This document shows positions 1-7,660 of a stretch of 64,000 nt of DNA, piece after piece. Position 1 is the first letter of the stretch; each line of letters opens with the position of its first letter. The notes under the pieces were generated by a model, which was given only the letters and a program-made list of their open reading frames with translations, did not search any database and was not told the DNA's origin. Both the position numbers and the translations under genes were made by a program. Source of the DNA: Candidatus Chlorohelix allophototropha (GTDB lineage Bacteria; Chloroflexota; Chloroflexia; Chloroheliales; Chloroheliaceae); NCBI RefSeq assembly GCF_030389965.1, contig NZ_CP128400.1:186001-250000 (forward strand), written 5' to 3'.

Positions 1-9
1 CGCTCAAGC

Positions 10-435
10 TCAAGCCTCCATTTCGTCGAAATTTACTTTGGTAGCCGCGATTGTTGCCCACTCTGCGGCATCTTTTTCTTGCTGGAGTTGTGACATTAAG
101 GTCAACGTTTCCAGTATATCCGGTGAAAGCGGATGGGATGCTTCCAAAGCAGCGTCACAAATAGCTCCGGCGAGGGCGTGCATCCGGTCGCTGCCGAGAA
201 CTAGCATGTATCCCGTTCCGCCCTGAAGTTGCACCTCCGCTTCCGTTACAAGGGCTTCCCCGAAGTTAAATATTTCACCTTTGGCAGTTTCGCGAGCGCG
301 AATCATCATTATCGCCGGGTGAGGTTGCCGAGTTATTTCTAGTTCAATTCCTGAATCCAGCAAGCGGTCAGCCATCACCACCAGAGGCTCAGATGGGCCG
401 GCTGCCATTATTTCAAAGCGTTTTTCTCTATCCAT
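10..435 (-). CDS. phnG: C-P lyase subunit PhnG (first copy)
   Basis: A 141-residue protein with the PhnG family pattern: a central RARET...FNFGEALVTEAEVQL segment, then GGTGYMLVLGSDRMHALAGAICDAAL. In characterised systems PhnG is part of the PhnGHIJ core that attaches methylphosphonate to ribose triphosphate and cleaves the C-P bond. It is transcribed leftward, divergent from the PhnD-LacI fusion gene, with a palindromic operator in the shared gap. The stop codon is 10 bases from the window edge, so any partner genes (phnH and so on) would lie outside. A second phnG at 7661 heads a complete phn operon; the two proteins are clearly diverged. The family assignment is firm. Whether this copy belongs to a second full C-P lyase operon cannot be seen here. 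Confidence 0.85.
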   Translation of the reverse strand: MDREKRFEIMAAGPSEPLVVMADRLLDSGIELEITRQPHPAIMMIRARETAKGEIFNFGEALVTEAEVQLQGGTGYMLVLGSDRMHALAGAICDAALEASHPLSPDILETLTLMSQLQQEKDAAEWATIAATKVNFDEMEA

Positions 436-467
436 TTTGGCTTACAAACCTTTTTATGTTATTATTT

Positions 468-491
468 AATTGCGTAAAGCTTTACGCAATT
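468..491. promoter_or_regulatory. Perfect 24-bp palindromic operator between divergent promoters
   Basis: The half-site AATTGCGTAAAG is followed immediately by its exact reverse complement. This length and symmetry are typical of a LacI-family operator, although the centre is GC rather than the more usual CG. It lies between the phnG copy and the regulator gene. On the + strand TTGCGT (470-475) and TATAGC (494-499) are 18 bp apart and could be -35 and -10 elements for the regulator. The mirrored TTGCGT on the - strand is followed after 18 bp by ATAATA, facing phnG. Bound repressor would therefore cover both -35 elements. No second full copy was found in the window. Confidence 0.75.
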
Positions 492-535
492 TTTATAGCA
501 TTCAAAAACAGTCCTGTCAATAGCGAATTTTGAAA

Positions 536-2224
536 ATGATAAAATCAGAAGATGGGAAAGAACGGCTGGTTTTGGCTATAAACCCCGTAATAGGACACAA
601 CCTAGTCAGCCAAGCTGATAAAATAAAGACCCTAGAACAATACCTTGAGCAGGTGTTGGAGATCCCTGTACAGGTTGGGTTGTGGGAAAATTACGAAGAA
701 ACCCTAAACGGTATGGAGCGCGGAGAAATTGATGCGGCTCGATTGGGGTTATATGCCTTTGCTCAGGCGCAGGCTCGTTTTGGGGCGCGTGCTCTCGCCA
801 ACGCTATTGAGGTTTCTGCCGGAGACAATGCCCCACCAGTGCCTTACCGGAGCGTTATCTTTACTCGTAAGGATACAGGGATTGTCGGGTTAATCCAATT
901 AAAAGGACAGGAATTTGGTTTTGTTGACCGAAATTCGTCAACAGGCTACCTAGTGCCTTCTCTCATGCTGGATCAGGCAGGCTTAAAGCCTGCTACCGAC
1001 CTAAAACCACATTTCTTACTAGGTCATAATACAGTGGTAGAGGCTGTTTGCCAAGGAAAACTGTTTGCCGGAGCGACGATGCAATCAGCCTACTTGCACC
1101 ATTTACAAGAACACCCCACTTGCAGTTTGCAGTTGCTGGCTACTTCCCCACTTCTATCCAGAGGACCGGTGGCAGTTCGACCGGGGTTGCCCCCCCGGCT
1201 TGAGCATAAATTATTGCAAGCATTGGTACAGCTAGACCAGCGTGTACCGGAAGCAGCCTCATTACTTATTCCTACCAACCAACGCTTTACCCCAGCAGCA
1301 CAACGTGAAATGACCCTGAAAACCGTGGCGGAATTAGCCGGGGTGAGTTATGGGACTGTATCTCGCGCTATAAACGGGCGCGCCCGGATTGCTCCAGACA
1401 CGACTGCTCGCATTTTAAAACTGGTGGAAGAATTGGGTTACCGTCCCAACTCAAATGCTCGCAACTTACACCAGAATCGGGGCGATTTAATTGGGCTGCT
1501 CATACCCACTTTGCAGATTCCCGCACTGGATGAGATCGTAGCCGGAATACAGGCAGTATTCAGTGAAGTAGGTTTGCAATTGGTGGTATGTCCAGCGGTT
1601 TTAAACGGAATGGCGGGGGAGAGCAGAAAAGCTTTTTTTGAACTGCTGTATAACAACCGTCTGGAAGGTATGATAATGACCCAGTATGATGCGGCTACTA
1701 GGGAAGCCGGTGAATTGGCGCGGAGTGGACGACCTTATGCTTTGTTAGAACAGGATTTGTTAGGAGAAGGTCTTATTACTGCCAGAAATTGGATAGAGGT
1801 ACAGGGACACCACCGTATAGCCTTAGTACAAGAACAGGGTTCGTTGCTGGAAGCAGGTTTCATGCGTCAAGTCTTCGCCCGACAAGCTGCTCCAGAACTA
1901 GAATTTACCGAAGAAATCAACACTATTTCTAGCTGGCTAGAAACAATTTTGCAAAAACCGGAGCCGCCTACCCTTATTTTCTGTTCAGGCGACCGAACTG
2001 CGCTGTCAGTGCAAAAAACCCTATTGGCGCAACTTTCAATAGATTTGAGTGTGCTGGGGTTTGGGAATAGCGACTTGGCAAAGTGGGGCGGGTTTCCCAG
2101 CCTAGCTTTTCATGGCGTGGGGCTTGGACGGTTAGTAGCTTTGCGCCTGCTTAAAATGCTAAATATGCCTAGCCTAACCCTCTCAGAGCCCCCCTTACGA
2201 ACTTGGATTGAGGTGCATCACTAA
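536..2224 (+). CDS. PhnD-like binding domain fused to LacI-family regulator
   Basis: A 562-residue protein with an unusual layout. Residues about 8-250 resemble PhnD, the phosphonate-binding protein of the PhnCDE importer: FVDRNSSTGYLVPSLML and GHNTVVEAV...GKLFAGA match conserved PhnD segments. No signal peptide or lipobox is present, so this domain should stay in the cytoplasm. Residues about 259-312 are a LacI helix-turn-helix (VAELAGVSYGTVSRAING, then a hinge with GYRPNSNARNL), which is normally at the N terminus. Residues about 315-540 resemble a degenerate LacI effector domain. The ATG at 536 is preferred to the TTG two codons upstream. The gene is divergent from phnG, with a perfect palindrome between them, and an intact phnC-phnE-phnD importer follows. 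Inferred role: a repressor or activator that reads cytoplasmic phosphonate or a related ligand. The domain calls are strong; the ligand is a guess. Confidence 0.85.
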   Translation: MIKSEDGKERLVLAINPVIGHNLVSQADKIKTLEQYLEQVLEIPVQVGLWENYEETLNGMERGEIDAARLGLYAFAQAQARFGARALANAIEVSAGDNAPPVPYRSVIFTRKDTGIVGLIQLKGQEFGFVDRNSSTGYLVPSLMLDQAGLKPATDLKPHFLLGHNTVVEAVCQGKLFAGATMQSAYLHHLQEHPTCSLQLLATSPLLSRGPVAVRPGLPPRLEHKLLQALVQLDQRVPEAASLLIPTNQRFTPAAQREMTLKTVAELAGVSYGTVSRAINGRARIAPDTTARILKLVEELGYRPNSNARNLHQNRGDLIGLLIPTLQIPALDEIVAGIQAVFSEVGLQLVVCPAVLNGMAGESRKAFFELLYNNRLEGMIMTQYDAATREAGELARSGRPYALLEQDLLGEGLITARNWIEVQGHHRIALVQEQGSLLEAGFMRQVFARQAAPELEFTEEINTISSWLETILQKPEPPTLIFCSGDRTALSVQKTLLAQLSIDLSVLGFGNSDLAKWGGFPSLAFHGVGLGRLVALRLLKMLNMPSLTLSEPPLRTWIEVHH

Positions 2225-2345
2225 CTGTAGATTACCCGTTATTAACTACTTATTAATAAATTAATATAAAAACAAATAAAATGATTTTTGAACCTCTCTG
2301 CTTTCCTACAACTACTCCTCTTTTGTAGTGAATTTTAAACCCCTA

Positions 2346-2373
2346 TTAACATTTAGTTTATAACTCCTTTATA
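2346..2373 (+). promoter_or_regulatory. Putative Pho box (three 11-bp-phased hexamers)
   Basis: TTAACA (2346), TTTATA (2357) and TTTATA (2368) are each separated by exactly 5 bp, giving 11-bp phasing like the TT(A/T/C)ACA repeats bound by Bacillus-type PhoP. A weaker pair, TTAACT (2242) and TTAATA (2253), lies upstream. The array points toward phnC but is now separated from it by an IS element whose left end starts at 2397. Without the IS it would be about 90 bp from the phnC start. Function is inferred from pattern only. Confidence 0.5.
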
Positions 2374-2396
2374 TGCCTGTTCTATGATTTTACTAA

Positions 2397-3278
2397 GAGC
2401 GTTTCTTAAAACTGAGTAAAGAAGAAAGTTGAAATAAAAAAGAATAATGGGTAAGCTCGTATTATGAGTACAAGAAAAGCTTACCCTACCGACCCGAGCG
2501 ATGCCGAGTGGGAAATCATTATGCCATATTTCCCCCCTAACAGTCGAGAAGGTCGTCCCAGAGTACATCCCTATCGTGAAATAGTCTGCGCCATCTTCTA
2601 CTTACTCAAAACTGGTTGCCAATGGGAAATGCTTCCACAAGAGTTTCCTCATTGGAAAACAGTCTATCACTACTACCGTCTGTGGCGCTGGAACGGTCTT
2701 TGGCAACGTATTTACGAGGCACTACACCAAAAAGTGCGAGTTAAGGCAGGACGAAATCCCCAACCCAGCGCTGGTATCATCGATAGCCAGTCAGTAAAAA
2801 CCACCGAAGTTGGAGGAATACGGGGTTACGATGCAGGAAAAAAGGTGAATGGGCGCAAGCGGCACCTGCTGGTGGACACCTTGGGCTTTCCGATCGTGGT
2901 CAAAGTACAAGCTGCGAATATACAAGATCGAGATGGGGCAATAGAAGTGCTGGCCACTGCTGAGAATAAATGCCGTACCCTGAAGTTGGTATGGGCGGAT
3001 GGAGGTTACAGCGGAAAGTTGGTAGAGTGGGTGGCTGGAATGTTCGATTTTGAACTGGAAATAGTCAAACGCACCGACGATATTAAAGGTTTTAAGGTAC
3101 AACCGCGTCGTTGGGTAGTAGAACGGACGCATGCCTGGATCGGGCGGAACCGACGAATGGCGAAAGAGTATGAGCGTTTACCACAGCATTCGGAAGCCAA
3201 TATTTACATTTCTATGATCCGTTTGGCTCTCAAAAGGCTTTCTAAACTTTCGCCTTGATCTAGTTTTAAGAATGGCTC
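2397..3278 (+). mobile_element. IS5-family insertion sequence, apparently intact
   Basis: The element is 882 bp. The left terminal repeat GAGCGTTTCTTAAAACT (2397-2413) matches the reverse complement of 3262-3278 at 15 of 17 positions. It is flanked on both sides by TAA (2394-2396 and 3279-3281), a 3-bp target duplication that fits the TNA target of IS1031-type members of the IS5 family. It carries one transposase gene. It sits between the PhnD-LacI regulator and phnC, and splits phnC from its likely Pho-type promoter. Confidence 0.8.
2464..3258 (+). CDS. IS5-family transposase
   Basis: A 264-residue DDE transposase of the IS5 superfamily. The N-terminal part (SDAEWEIIMPYFPP, then GCQWEMLPQEFPHWKTVYHY) is the usual DUF4096-like segment. 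The catalytic part contains IIDSQSVKTTE (first Asp), VWADGGYSGK (second Asp) and VVERTHAWIGRNRRM (Glu), so all three acidic residues are present. It reads through as a single frame with no frameshift and lies inside matched terminal repeats with a target duplication. The element therefore looks recent and possibly active. It is unrelated in function to the phosphonate genes around it. Confidence 0.9.
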   Translation: MSTRKAYPTDPSDAEWEIIMPYFPPNSREGRPRVHPYREIVCAIFYLLKTGCQWEMLPQEFPHWKTVYHYYRLWRWNGLWQRIYEALHQKVRVKAGRNPQPSAGIIDSQSVKTTEVGGIRGYDAGKKVNGRKRHLLVDTLGFPIVVKVQAANIQDRDGAIEVLATAENKCRTLKLVWADGGYSGKLVEWVAGMFDFELEIVKRTDDIKGFKVQPRRWVVERTHAWIGRNRRMAKEYERLPQHSEANIYISMIRLALKRLSKLSP

Positions 3279-3349
3279 TAAGTTTATGTGTCTTAGCTTT
3301 CCCTTTAACAGGAAATTGCTCTCGCATTTTGAATTAGCGTAAAAAGAAA

Positions 3350-4141
3350 ATGGAAAATTTAAATAACGGTTCTGCTCCCTTGCTTGAAATTGAAAACCTT
3401 CGCAAGGTTTACCCAAACGGTTATGAAGCTCTTTCGAACATCAGCTTCAATATTCGCGGTGGAGAATTTGTGTGTATTATCGGGCGGAGCGGTGCAGGTA
3501 AATCTACCTTGCTACGCTGCATAAACGGGCTTATTCCCATAACCGGCGGAAAACTGAGCGTTCACGGTGAAGACTTGGGCGGTATGTCCGAAAAGGAAAA
3601 GCTGCTCATGCGGCGACGCATTGGCTTTATTTTTCAGGAATTCAACTTAGTTGACCGTCTGAGCGCCCTTCGCAATGTTTTGTTGGGACGAATAGGCTAC
3701 ATGAGCGATTTTAATGCCTTGATCGGTTACTTTAGCCAAGCTGACCGTGAACTGGCGCTGTGGTGTCTGCAAAGAGTAAATATGGTGCATCGCGCCAGAA
3801 ACCGGGCGGATAGTCTTTCCGGCGGCGAAAAACAGCGCGTCGCCATTGCACGCGCGCTTGCTCAAAAACCTCTGCTGCTGCTGGCAGATGAACCAGTCGC
3901 CAGTCTCGACCCAGAACTGGCTTGGGGAGTTATGGACGATTTAAAAACCGTCTCCAGAGAAGAAAACTTGCCCACACTGGTTAATATTCACGATTTGGAA
4001 ATTGCCAAAAAATTTGCTGACCGGATTATCGGGATTGCTAAAGGACGGATTGTTTTTGATGGAGTGGTTGCCGACCTCACAAACGAAATCTTGAGTGAAC
4101 TGTACCGCAGCGATAACCCGAATCTAAAATCCCGTTATTAA
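3350..4141 (+). CDS. phnC: Phosphonate ABC transporter ATPase PhnC
   Basis: A 263-residue ABC ATPase that would power phosphonate uptake with PhnE and PhnD. Seen in the sequence: Walker A GRSGAGKST near residue 45, Q-loop FIFQEFNLVDRLSALRNVLLGR (the phrasing typical of PhnC), signature LSGGEKQR, Walker B LLLLADEP and switch His in NIHDLEIA. It is followed by phnE after 61 bp and then phnD, giving the order C-E-D. The ribosome-binding site is weak. The gene starts about 70 bp after the right end of an IS element, so its original promoter may have been displaced. Confidence is high because of the family pattern and the two partners. Confidence 0.95.
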   Translation: MENLNNGSAPLLEIENLRKVYPNGYEALSNISFNIRGGEFVCIIGRSGAGKSTLLRCINGLIPITGGKLSVHGEDLGGMSEKEKLLMRRRIGFIFQEFNLVDRLSALRNVLLGRIGYMSDFNALIGYFSQADRELALWCLQRVNMVHRARNRADSLSGGEKQRVAIARALAQKPLLLLADEPVASLDPELAWGVMDDLKTVSREENLPTLVNIHDLEIAKKFADRIIGIAKGRIVFDGVVADLTNEILSELYRSDNPNLKSRY

Positions 4142-4202
4142 TCATAAAGCCCTTTGTTGATTGGTTTGGTAAGGTTTAGCGCTTCAGAAGAGGGATATTA
4201 AA

Positions 4203-5504
4203 TTGTCGATTGAAGAAGAAGATATTGAAAAGATGACAGAGGGTAAGCACGCCGAAGTAGTCACTATTGCTAGTATCGGTGGGTTAAGTGGCGAGCGCGT
4301 TTTCATAAATAGTTTTGTGCAAGGACCGAATAAAGCACTAGCTAAGCCCTTCGGAACTATAAATTGGACTTTGTTGATTCCACTAGCAGTTTTCACCGTT
4401 GCCGCTATTTTCTTTTTCGAGCGCGTACTAGATTTTGGCAAGTTCAGCCTAAATTGGACCATCTATTTCGATGTGGATTTGGTGGGGGGTCTGTTGGTCG
4501 TTCTAGGATTGGCACTTTCAATTGGTCCGAAAGCTATAAAAAACCCTCGTCTATTGGCAAAACAAGACACGCGCACTACTCTGGTGCTTCTGGGTTTGGT
4601 AGCCATCTTTTTCTTCTTCAAGATTGTAAACTTCGGTACTTTTAAATATATACTGGATAAAATTGACCTCAACGGTGTTTTAGGGATTATATCTATAGCT
4701 CTAATTTGCGTGATGGCATTACGGGGAAGCAAACTGTCGATAGCGGCGCTGGTGTGCTTTTTCCTTTGGTGGGGGTTTAGTGTCAAGGTTAGCGGGGCTG
4801 GTGCGACTGCCCAGAATTTCGGGTTTTCTACGGTGGTGGATCTCTTTACTAGCGAACGCGGGGGCGCTTTAATCGGCAGGTTTGTACCATCCAAGTGGCA
4901 AAACTTTGTAAATGCTATAGACCCCCTCTTTTTAACCGTACAAACCGCAATTGCTTCTACAGTCATTGGGGCGATTGTTGCCTTACCCGTTAGTATTTTA
5001 GCAGCAAAAAATACAAGTCCGCACCCGGCGATTTACAATATTGTGCGTTTTATCACCAATACCATCCGTTCCATTCCCGCCCTTATTATGGCTCTTTTGT
5101 TTATCCCCTTTGTGGGTTTAGGACCTGCCGCCGGTATCTTGGGATTGGGTATTCACGCGATTTCTGTATTAACCAAGCTATATTCAGAAGCTTTTGAATC
5201 GGTCAAACCGCAACCTATTGAAGCGATGAGCGCGGTGGGAGCTGACGGCTTGAAATCCTTCCGTTGGGGTGTTTTCCCACAAGCTTTCCCATTGGTTGCA
5301 AGTTACTCCATATTTACCTTTGAGTCCAACACCCGCGACTCCACCGTGGTTGCCTTTGTTGGTGGCGGGGGTCTGGGTTTTCTCTTACAACAATCCATAA
5401 ATTTACTGGACTACGGATATGTGTCCATGCTGGTAATTATGCTGATTATAGCTGTAACAATAATGGATCGTTTCAGCGCGTTTATTCGCGGAAAAATTAT
5501 TTAA
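4203..5504 (+). CDS. phnE: Phosphonate ABC transporter permease PhnE
   Basis: A 433-residue inner-membrane permease. The C-terminal half (about residue 210 onward) is a PhnE-type binding-protein-dependent transport domain: TVQTAIASTVIGAIVALPVSILAAKN, RSIPALIMALLFIPFVGLGPAAGILGLGIHA, and the EAA-like loop EAMSAVGADGLKSFRWGVFPQAFP that docks on the ATPase. The N-terminal half has several extra hydrophobic segments, making it longer than the roughly 260-280 residues of E. coli PhnE. I chose the TTG at 4203 because AGAGGG lies at a suitable distance upstream; the next in-frame ATG is 30 bases further in and lacks this. It lies between phnC and phnD in one transcription direction. Confidence 0.93.
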   Translation: MSIEEEDIEKMTEGKHAEVVTIASIGGLSGERVFINSFVQGPNKALAKPFGTINWTLLIPLAVFTVAAIFFFERVLDFGKFSLNWTIYFDVDLVGGLLVVLGLALSIGPKAIKNPRLLAKQDTRTTLVLLGLVAIFFFFKIVNFGTFKYILDKIDLNGVLGIISIALICVMALRGSKLSIAALVCFFLWWGFSVKVSGAGATAQNFGFSTVVDLFTSERGGALIGRFVPSKWQNFVNAIDPLFLTVQTAIASTVIGAIVALPVSILAAKNTSPHPAIYNIVRFITNTIRSIPALIMALLFIPFVGLGPAAGILGLGIHAISVLTKLYSEAFESVKPQPIEAMSAVGADGLKSFRWGVFPQAFPLVASYSIFTFESNTRDSTVVAFVGGGGLGFLLQQSINLLDYGYVSMLVIMLIIAVTIMDRFSAFIRGKII

Positions 5505-5605
5505 TAATTTCGCTTTTATTCTATATAGCGAGCTTTCTAAAGCAAGCTCATTGCAAACAAAGTCTATTGCACTTGCACAATTGTTCAATCTAAGAAGGAG
5601 AGTTT

Positions 5606-6691
5606 ATGAACAAACTGTATCGAGTAATGTCAGGTTTGTTAGTATCATTGGTGCTGGTTGTAGTTTTAGCGGCTTGTGGCGATAACACTGCTACTTCAGT
5701 TCCCACTACGGCTGCGACCACTGCGGCTGCGACCACCGCCGCTGCAACTACTGTGACTGCGACTACTGCGGCTGCGACTACTGCGGCTGCGACTACTGCA
5801 GCTGCAACTACCGCCGCTGCGACTACCGCCGCTGCTACCAAGACTCCGGCTCCTACCCTTATTGCTACCATTGGCGCTTCATCGTCTACCGCCAAAGTTA
5901 GCCTCAAAGCTCTGCGCTTAGGCGCTATTCCGGCTGAAAACGTTCAGAAAGTATTGAGCGACACCACTCCTTTTGCAACGGCGCTTTCTCAGCAGTTGGG
6001 CATCCAAGTCGAGCTTTTTGTAGGTCCTAGCTACACCTCAGTTATCGAAGCGCTGGCTGCCAATAAACTGGACGTAGCTATCTTTGGTCCTTTCAGCTAT
6101 GTTTTGGCAAGCAGCAAATATAATGCTCAAGTTTTTGCCTTGATGTTAGGTACTAAGGGTGAAAAAACTTACAATAGCTTCATTATCACCACTCCCAAGA
6201 CCGGCATTAAAACCCTTGCTGATTTGAAAGGTCATAGCTTCTCGTTTGTTGACGTAGCTTCCGCCAGCGGTAACTTGGTTCCTCGTTACTCCCTGATTAC
6301 CAAAGCCAAATTAGACCCTGATAAGGACGTAAACGGTGTCTTCACCGGTTCCCACGATGCTTCGCTATTAGCGGTGCAGAGCGGTAAGGTTGATGCCGGA
6401 GCAGTCGCCAGCGACATATTCCAGAAGTACATTGACAACGGCACTGTCAAAGCCGAAGAAATCGTTATAGTTGACAAGAGCTTTGACATTCCCAACAGCC
6501 CTGTAGCCTATCGCAATGACCTGAGCGATACCGACAAGGCTGCTATCAAGAACGCCTTCTTGTCTATTAAAGACACGGCTGCTTTGAATTCAATGGGTAA
6601 TGGCGGTTTTATTGAAGCCACCGAATCTTATTGGGACCCGATCCGCGACATTGCAAAAGTATTGAACGTGGATTTGACCAAGCTGAAGTAA
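5606..6691 (+). CDS. phnD: Phosphonate-binding lipoprotein PhnD
   Basis: A 361-residue substrate-binding lipoprotein. It has a signal peptide (residues 1-23) with lipobox LAAC and lipidated Cys24, then a Thr/Ala linker of about 50 residues encoded by a 15-bp tandem repeat. The PhnD fold follows from about residue 98: LRLGAIPAENVQKVLSD, then KLDVAIFGPFSYVLA, FSFVDVASASGNLVPRYSL and GSHDASLLAVQSGKVDAGAVASD. It would capture phosphonates outside the membrane and hand them to PhnE. AAGGAGAG precedes the ATG, and a strong terminator follows the stop. The PhnD-like domain of the fusion regulator at 536 is a diverged relative. It ends the phnCED transport unit. Confidence 0.95.
   Translation: MNKLYRVMSGLLVSLVLVVVLAACGDNTATSVPTTAATTAAATTAAATTVTATTAAATTAAATTAAATTAAATTAAATKTPAPTLIATIGASSSTAKVSLKALRLGAIPAENVQKVLSDTTPFATALSQQLGIQVELFVGPSYTSVIEALAANKLDVAIFGPFSYVLASSKYNAQVFALMLGTKGEKTYNSFIITTPKTGIKTLADLKGHSFSFVDVASASGNLVPRYSLITKAKLDPDKDVNGVFTGSHDASLLAVQSGKVDAGAVASDIFQKYIDNGTVKAEEIVIVDKSFDIPNSPVAYRNDLSDTDKAAIKNAFLSIKDTAALNSMGNGGFIEATESYWDPIRDIAKVLNVDLTKLK
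5714..5833 (+). repeat. 15-bp tandem repeat, 8 units, in the phnD linker
   Basis: Eight consecutive 15-bp units close to GCGACTACTGCGGCT encode the residues Ala-Thr-Thr-Ala-Ala. Variation is mainly at third codon positions, plus one unit with Val and Thr. The repeat forms the flexible tether between the lipid anchor and the binding domain. Its copy number could change by slippage without breaking the frame. Confidence 0.85.
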
Positions 6692-6705
6692 TTTTCCCCT
6701 TTCTT

Positions 6706-6743
6706 AAAAAAGATGGTTGGTACATACCAGCCATCTTTTTTTT
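6706..6743 (+). terminator. Intrinsic terminator after phnD
   Basis: An inverted repeat AAGATGGTTGGT / ACCAGCCATCTT (one G-U pair, 4-nt loop) is followed by a run of T residues. It begins about 15 bp after the phnD stop and would end the phnCED transcript. Confidence 0.85.
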
Positions 6744-6819
6744 ATCAAGTAAACTCGAAAACCCTTACTTCTCTCATCTTTTTCCCACCGGCGTACAGCC
6801 TAAAACGGCTGGGCAAATA

Positions 6820-6836
6820 TTAACAGCCTCTTAACA
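6820..6836 (+). promoter_or_regulatory. Putative Pho box upstream of the PAP2-phn operon
   Basis: Two perfect TTAACA hexamers (6820-6825 and 6831-6836) are separated by GCCTC, giving an 11-bp period as in PhoP-type Pho boxes. They lie about 135 bp upstream of the PAP2-like gene, which is followed by phnGHIJKLM in the same direction with small gaps. A further ATAACA at 6852 is slightly out of phase. Assignment is by pattern and context. Confidence 0.5.
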
Positions 6837-6969
6837 CTTGAAAACGTAAAAATAACATCCTATTAAATTTTCCTTTATATCTTCCGGCTAATATATTTGT
6901 AGCTAAGTTTATAAAACATTTGCTTATTGCTTTATTCAAGGCAAGCATTAGAGGATGAGGTTGCTAATT

Positions 6970-7617
6970 ATGTTAGAGCAATCCGGTTTAAGAAAACCAG
7001 AATTAATTAAGCCTTCCACTTATTTTATTACAAAGCTTGCCAAGTTTATAACAAATATTACCGCTCCTCCTCTTATAGCTATTCCTTGCTTGATTATTCT
7101 GGGTTTGCAGGATGAGCATAATCGGGGAATCCATAATAATCTTTTTATCAGCCTAGCAATTGCTATTATTTTTGGGGCAACCCTTCCAATTATTCTAGTC
7201 GTGACGATGTATCTTTTAAAAAAGATTAACGATATTCATATCGCAACTAGGGAACAACGTTACGTGCCTTTTCTTCTGACCATAATAAGTTTTATTATTG
7301 GGACTTGTTTGCTTTGGCTTATCACTGGGTTTAGTTGGTTAACAGTGGTGATGGCGAGTTATAGTATTAACACTCTGGTTGTAATGTTAATTAACTTTCG
7401 ATGGAAAATTAGCATTCACGCCACCAGCATTGGGGGAATAGTAGCGGCTTTTACAATGCTAGGTGGCTGGATGGCTACGCCACTGATCAGTATAGTTGGG
7501 TTGGTAACTTGGGCTAGAGTATATTTAAAAGCTCATACTACCGGGCAGGTTTTGGTAGGTAGTTTGTTAGGTTTCTTCTTTACCCTCCTTCAGCTTATTA
7601 TTCTCCTTCAGTCATAA
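6970..7617 (+). CDS. PAP2-superfamily-like membrane phosphatase
   Basis: About 215 residues with roughly six hydrophobic segments. Three short blocks resemble the PAP2 active-site motifs: IHIATREQR (motif 1 style, K...R), KISIHATSIGG (motif 2 style, with the conserved His) and WARVYLKAHTTGQVLVG (motif 3 style, R then H, but Gln in place of the usual Asp). The family removes phosphate from lipid phosphates or undecaprenyl pyrophosphate. The ATG at 6970 is preferred over 6955 because GATGAGG lies 9 bases before it, while 6955 abuts its own purine-rich stretch. A Pho-like box lies upstream and phnG begins 43 bp after the stop, so it may be co-transcribed with the C-P lyase genes. The Asp-to-Gln change leaves activity uncertain. 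Confidence 0.65.
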   Translation: MLEQSGLRKPELIKPSTYFITKLAKFITNITAPPLIAIPCLIILGLQDEHNRGIHNNLFISLAIAIIFGATLPIILVVTMYLLKKINDIHIATREQRYVPFLLTIISFIIGTCLLWLITGFSWLTVVMASYSINTLVVMLINFRWKISIHATSIGGIVAAFTMLGGWMATPLISIVGLVTWARVYLKAHTTGQVLVGSLLGFFFTLLQLIILLQS

Positions 7618-7660
7618 AAATAGCTCCGGTAATAATTAATGAAGTCACATCAATATTTTT

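Noticed and set aside
3331-3350. Half-site TAGCGTAAAAAG before phnC resembling the operator at 468-491
   Set aside because: Only one half of the palindrome is present; similar strings (for example at 11911) occur by chance in this AT-rich DNA.
5590-5907. Antisense ORF rich in Val-Ala repeats
   Set aside because: It is the reverse reading of the phnD minisatellite.
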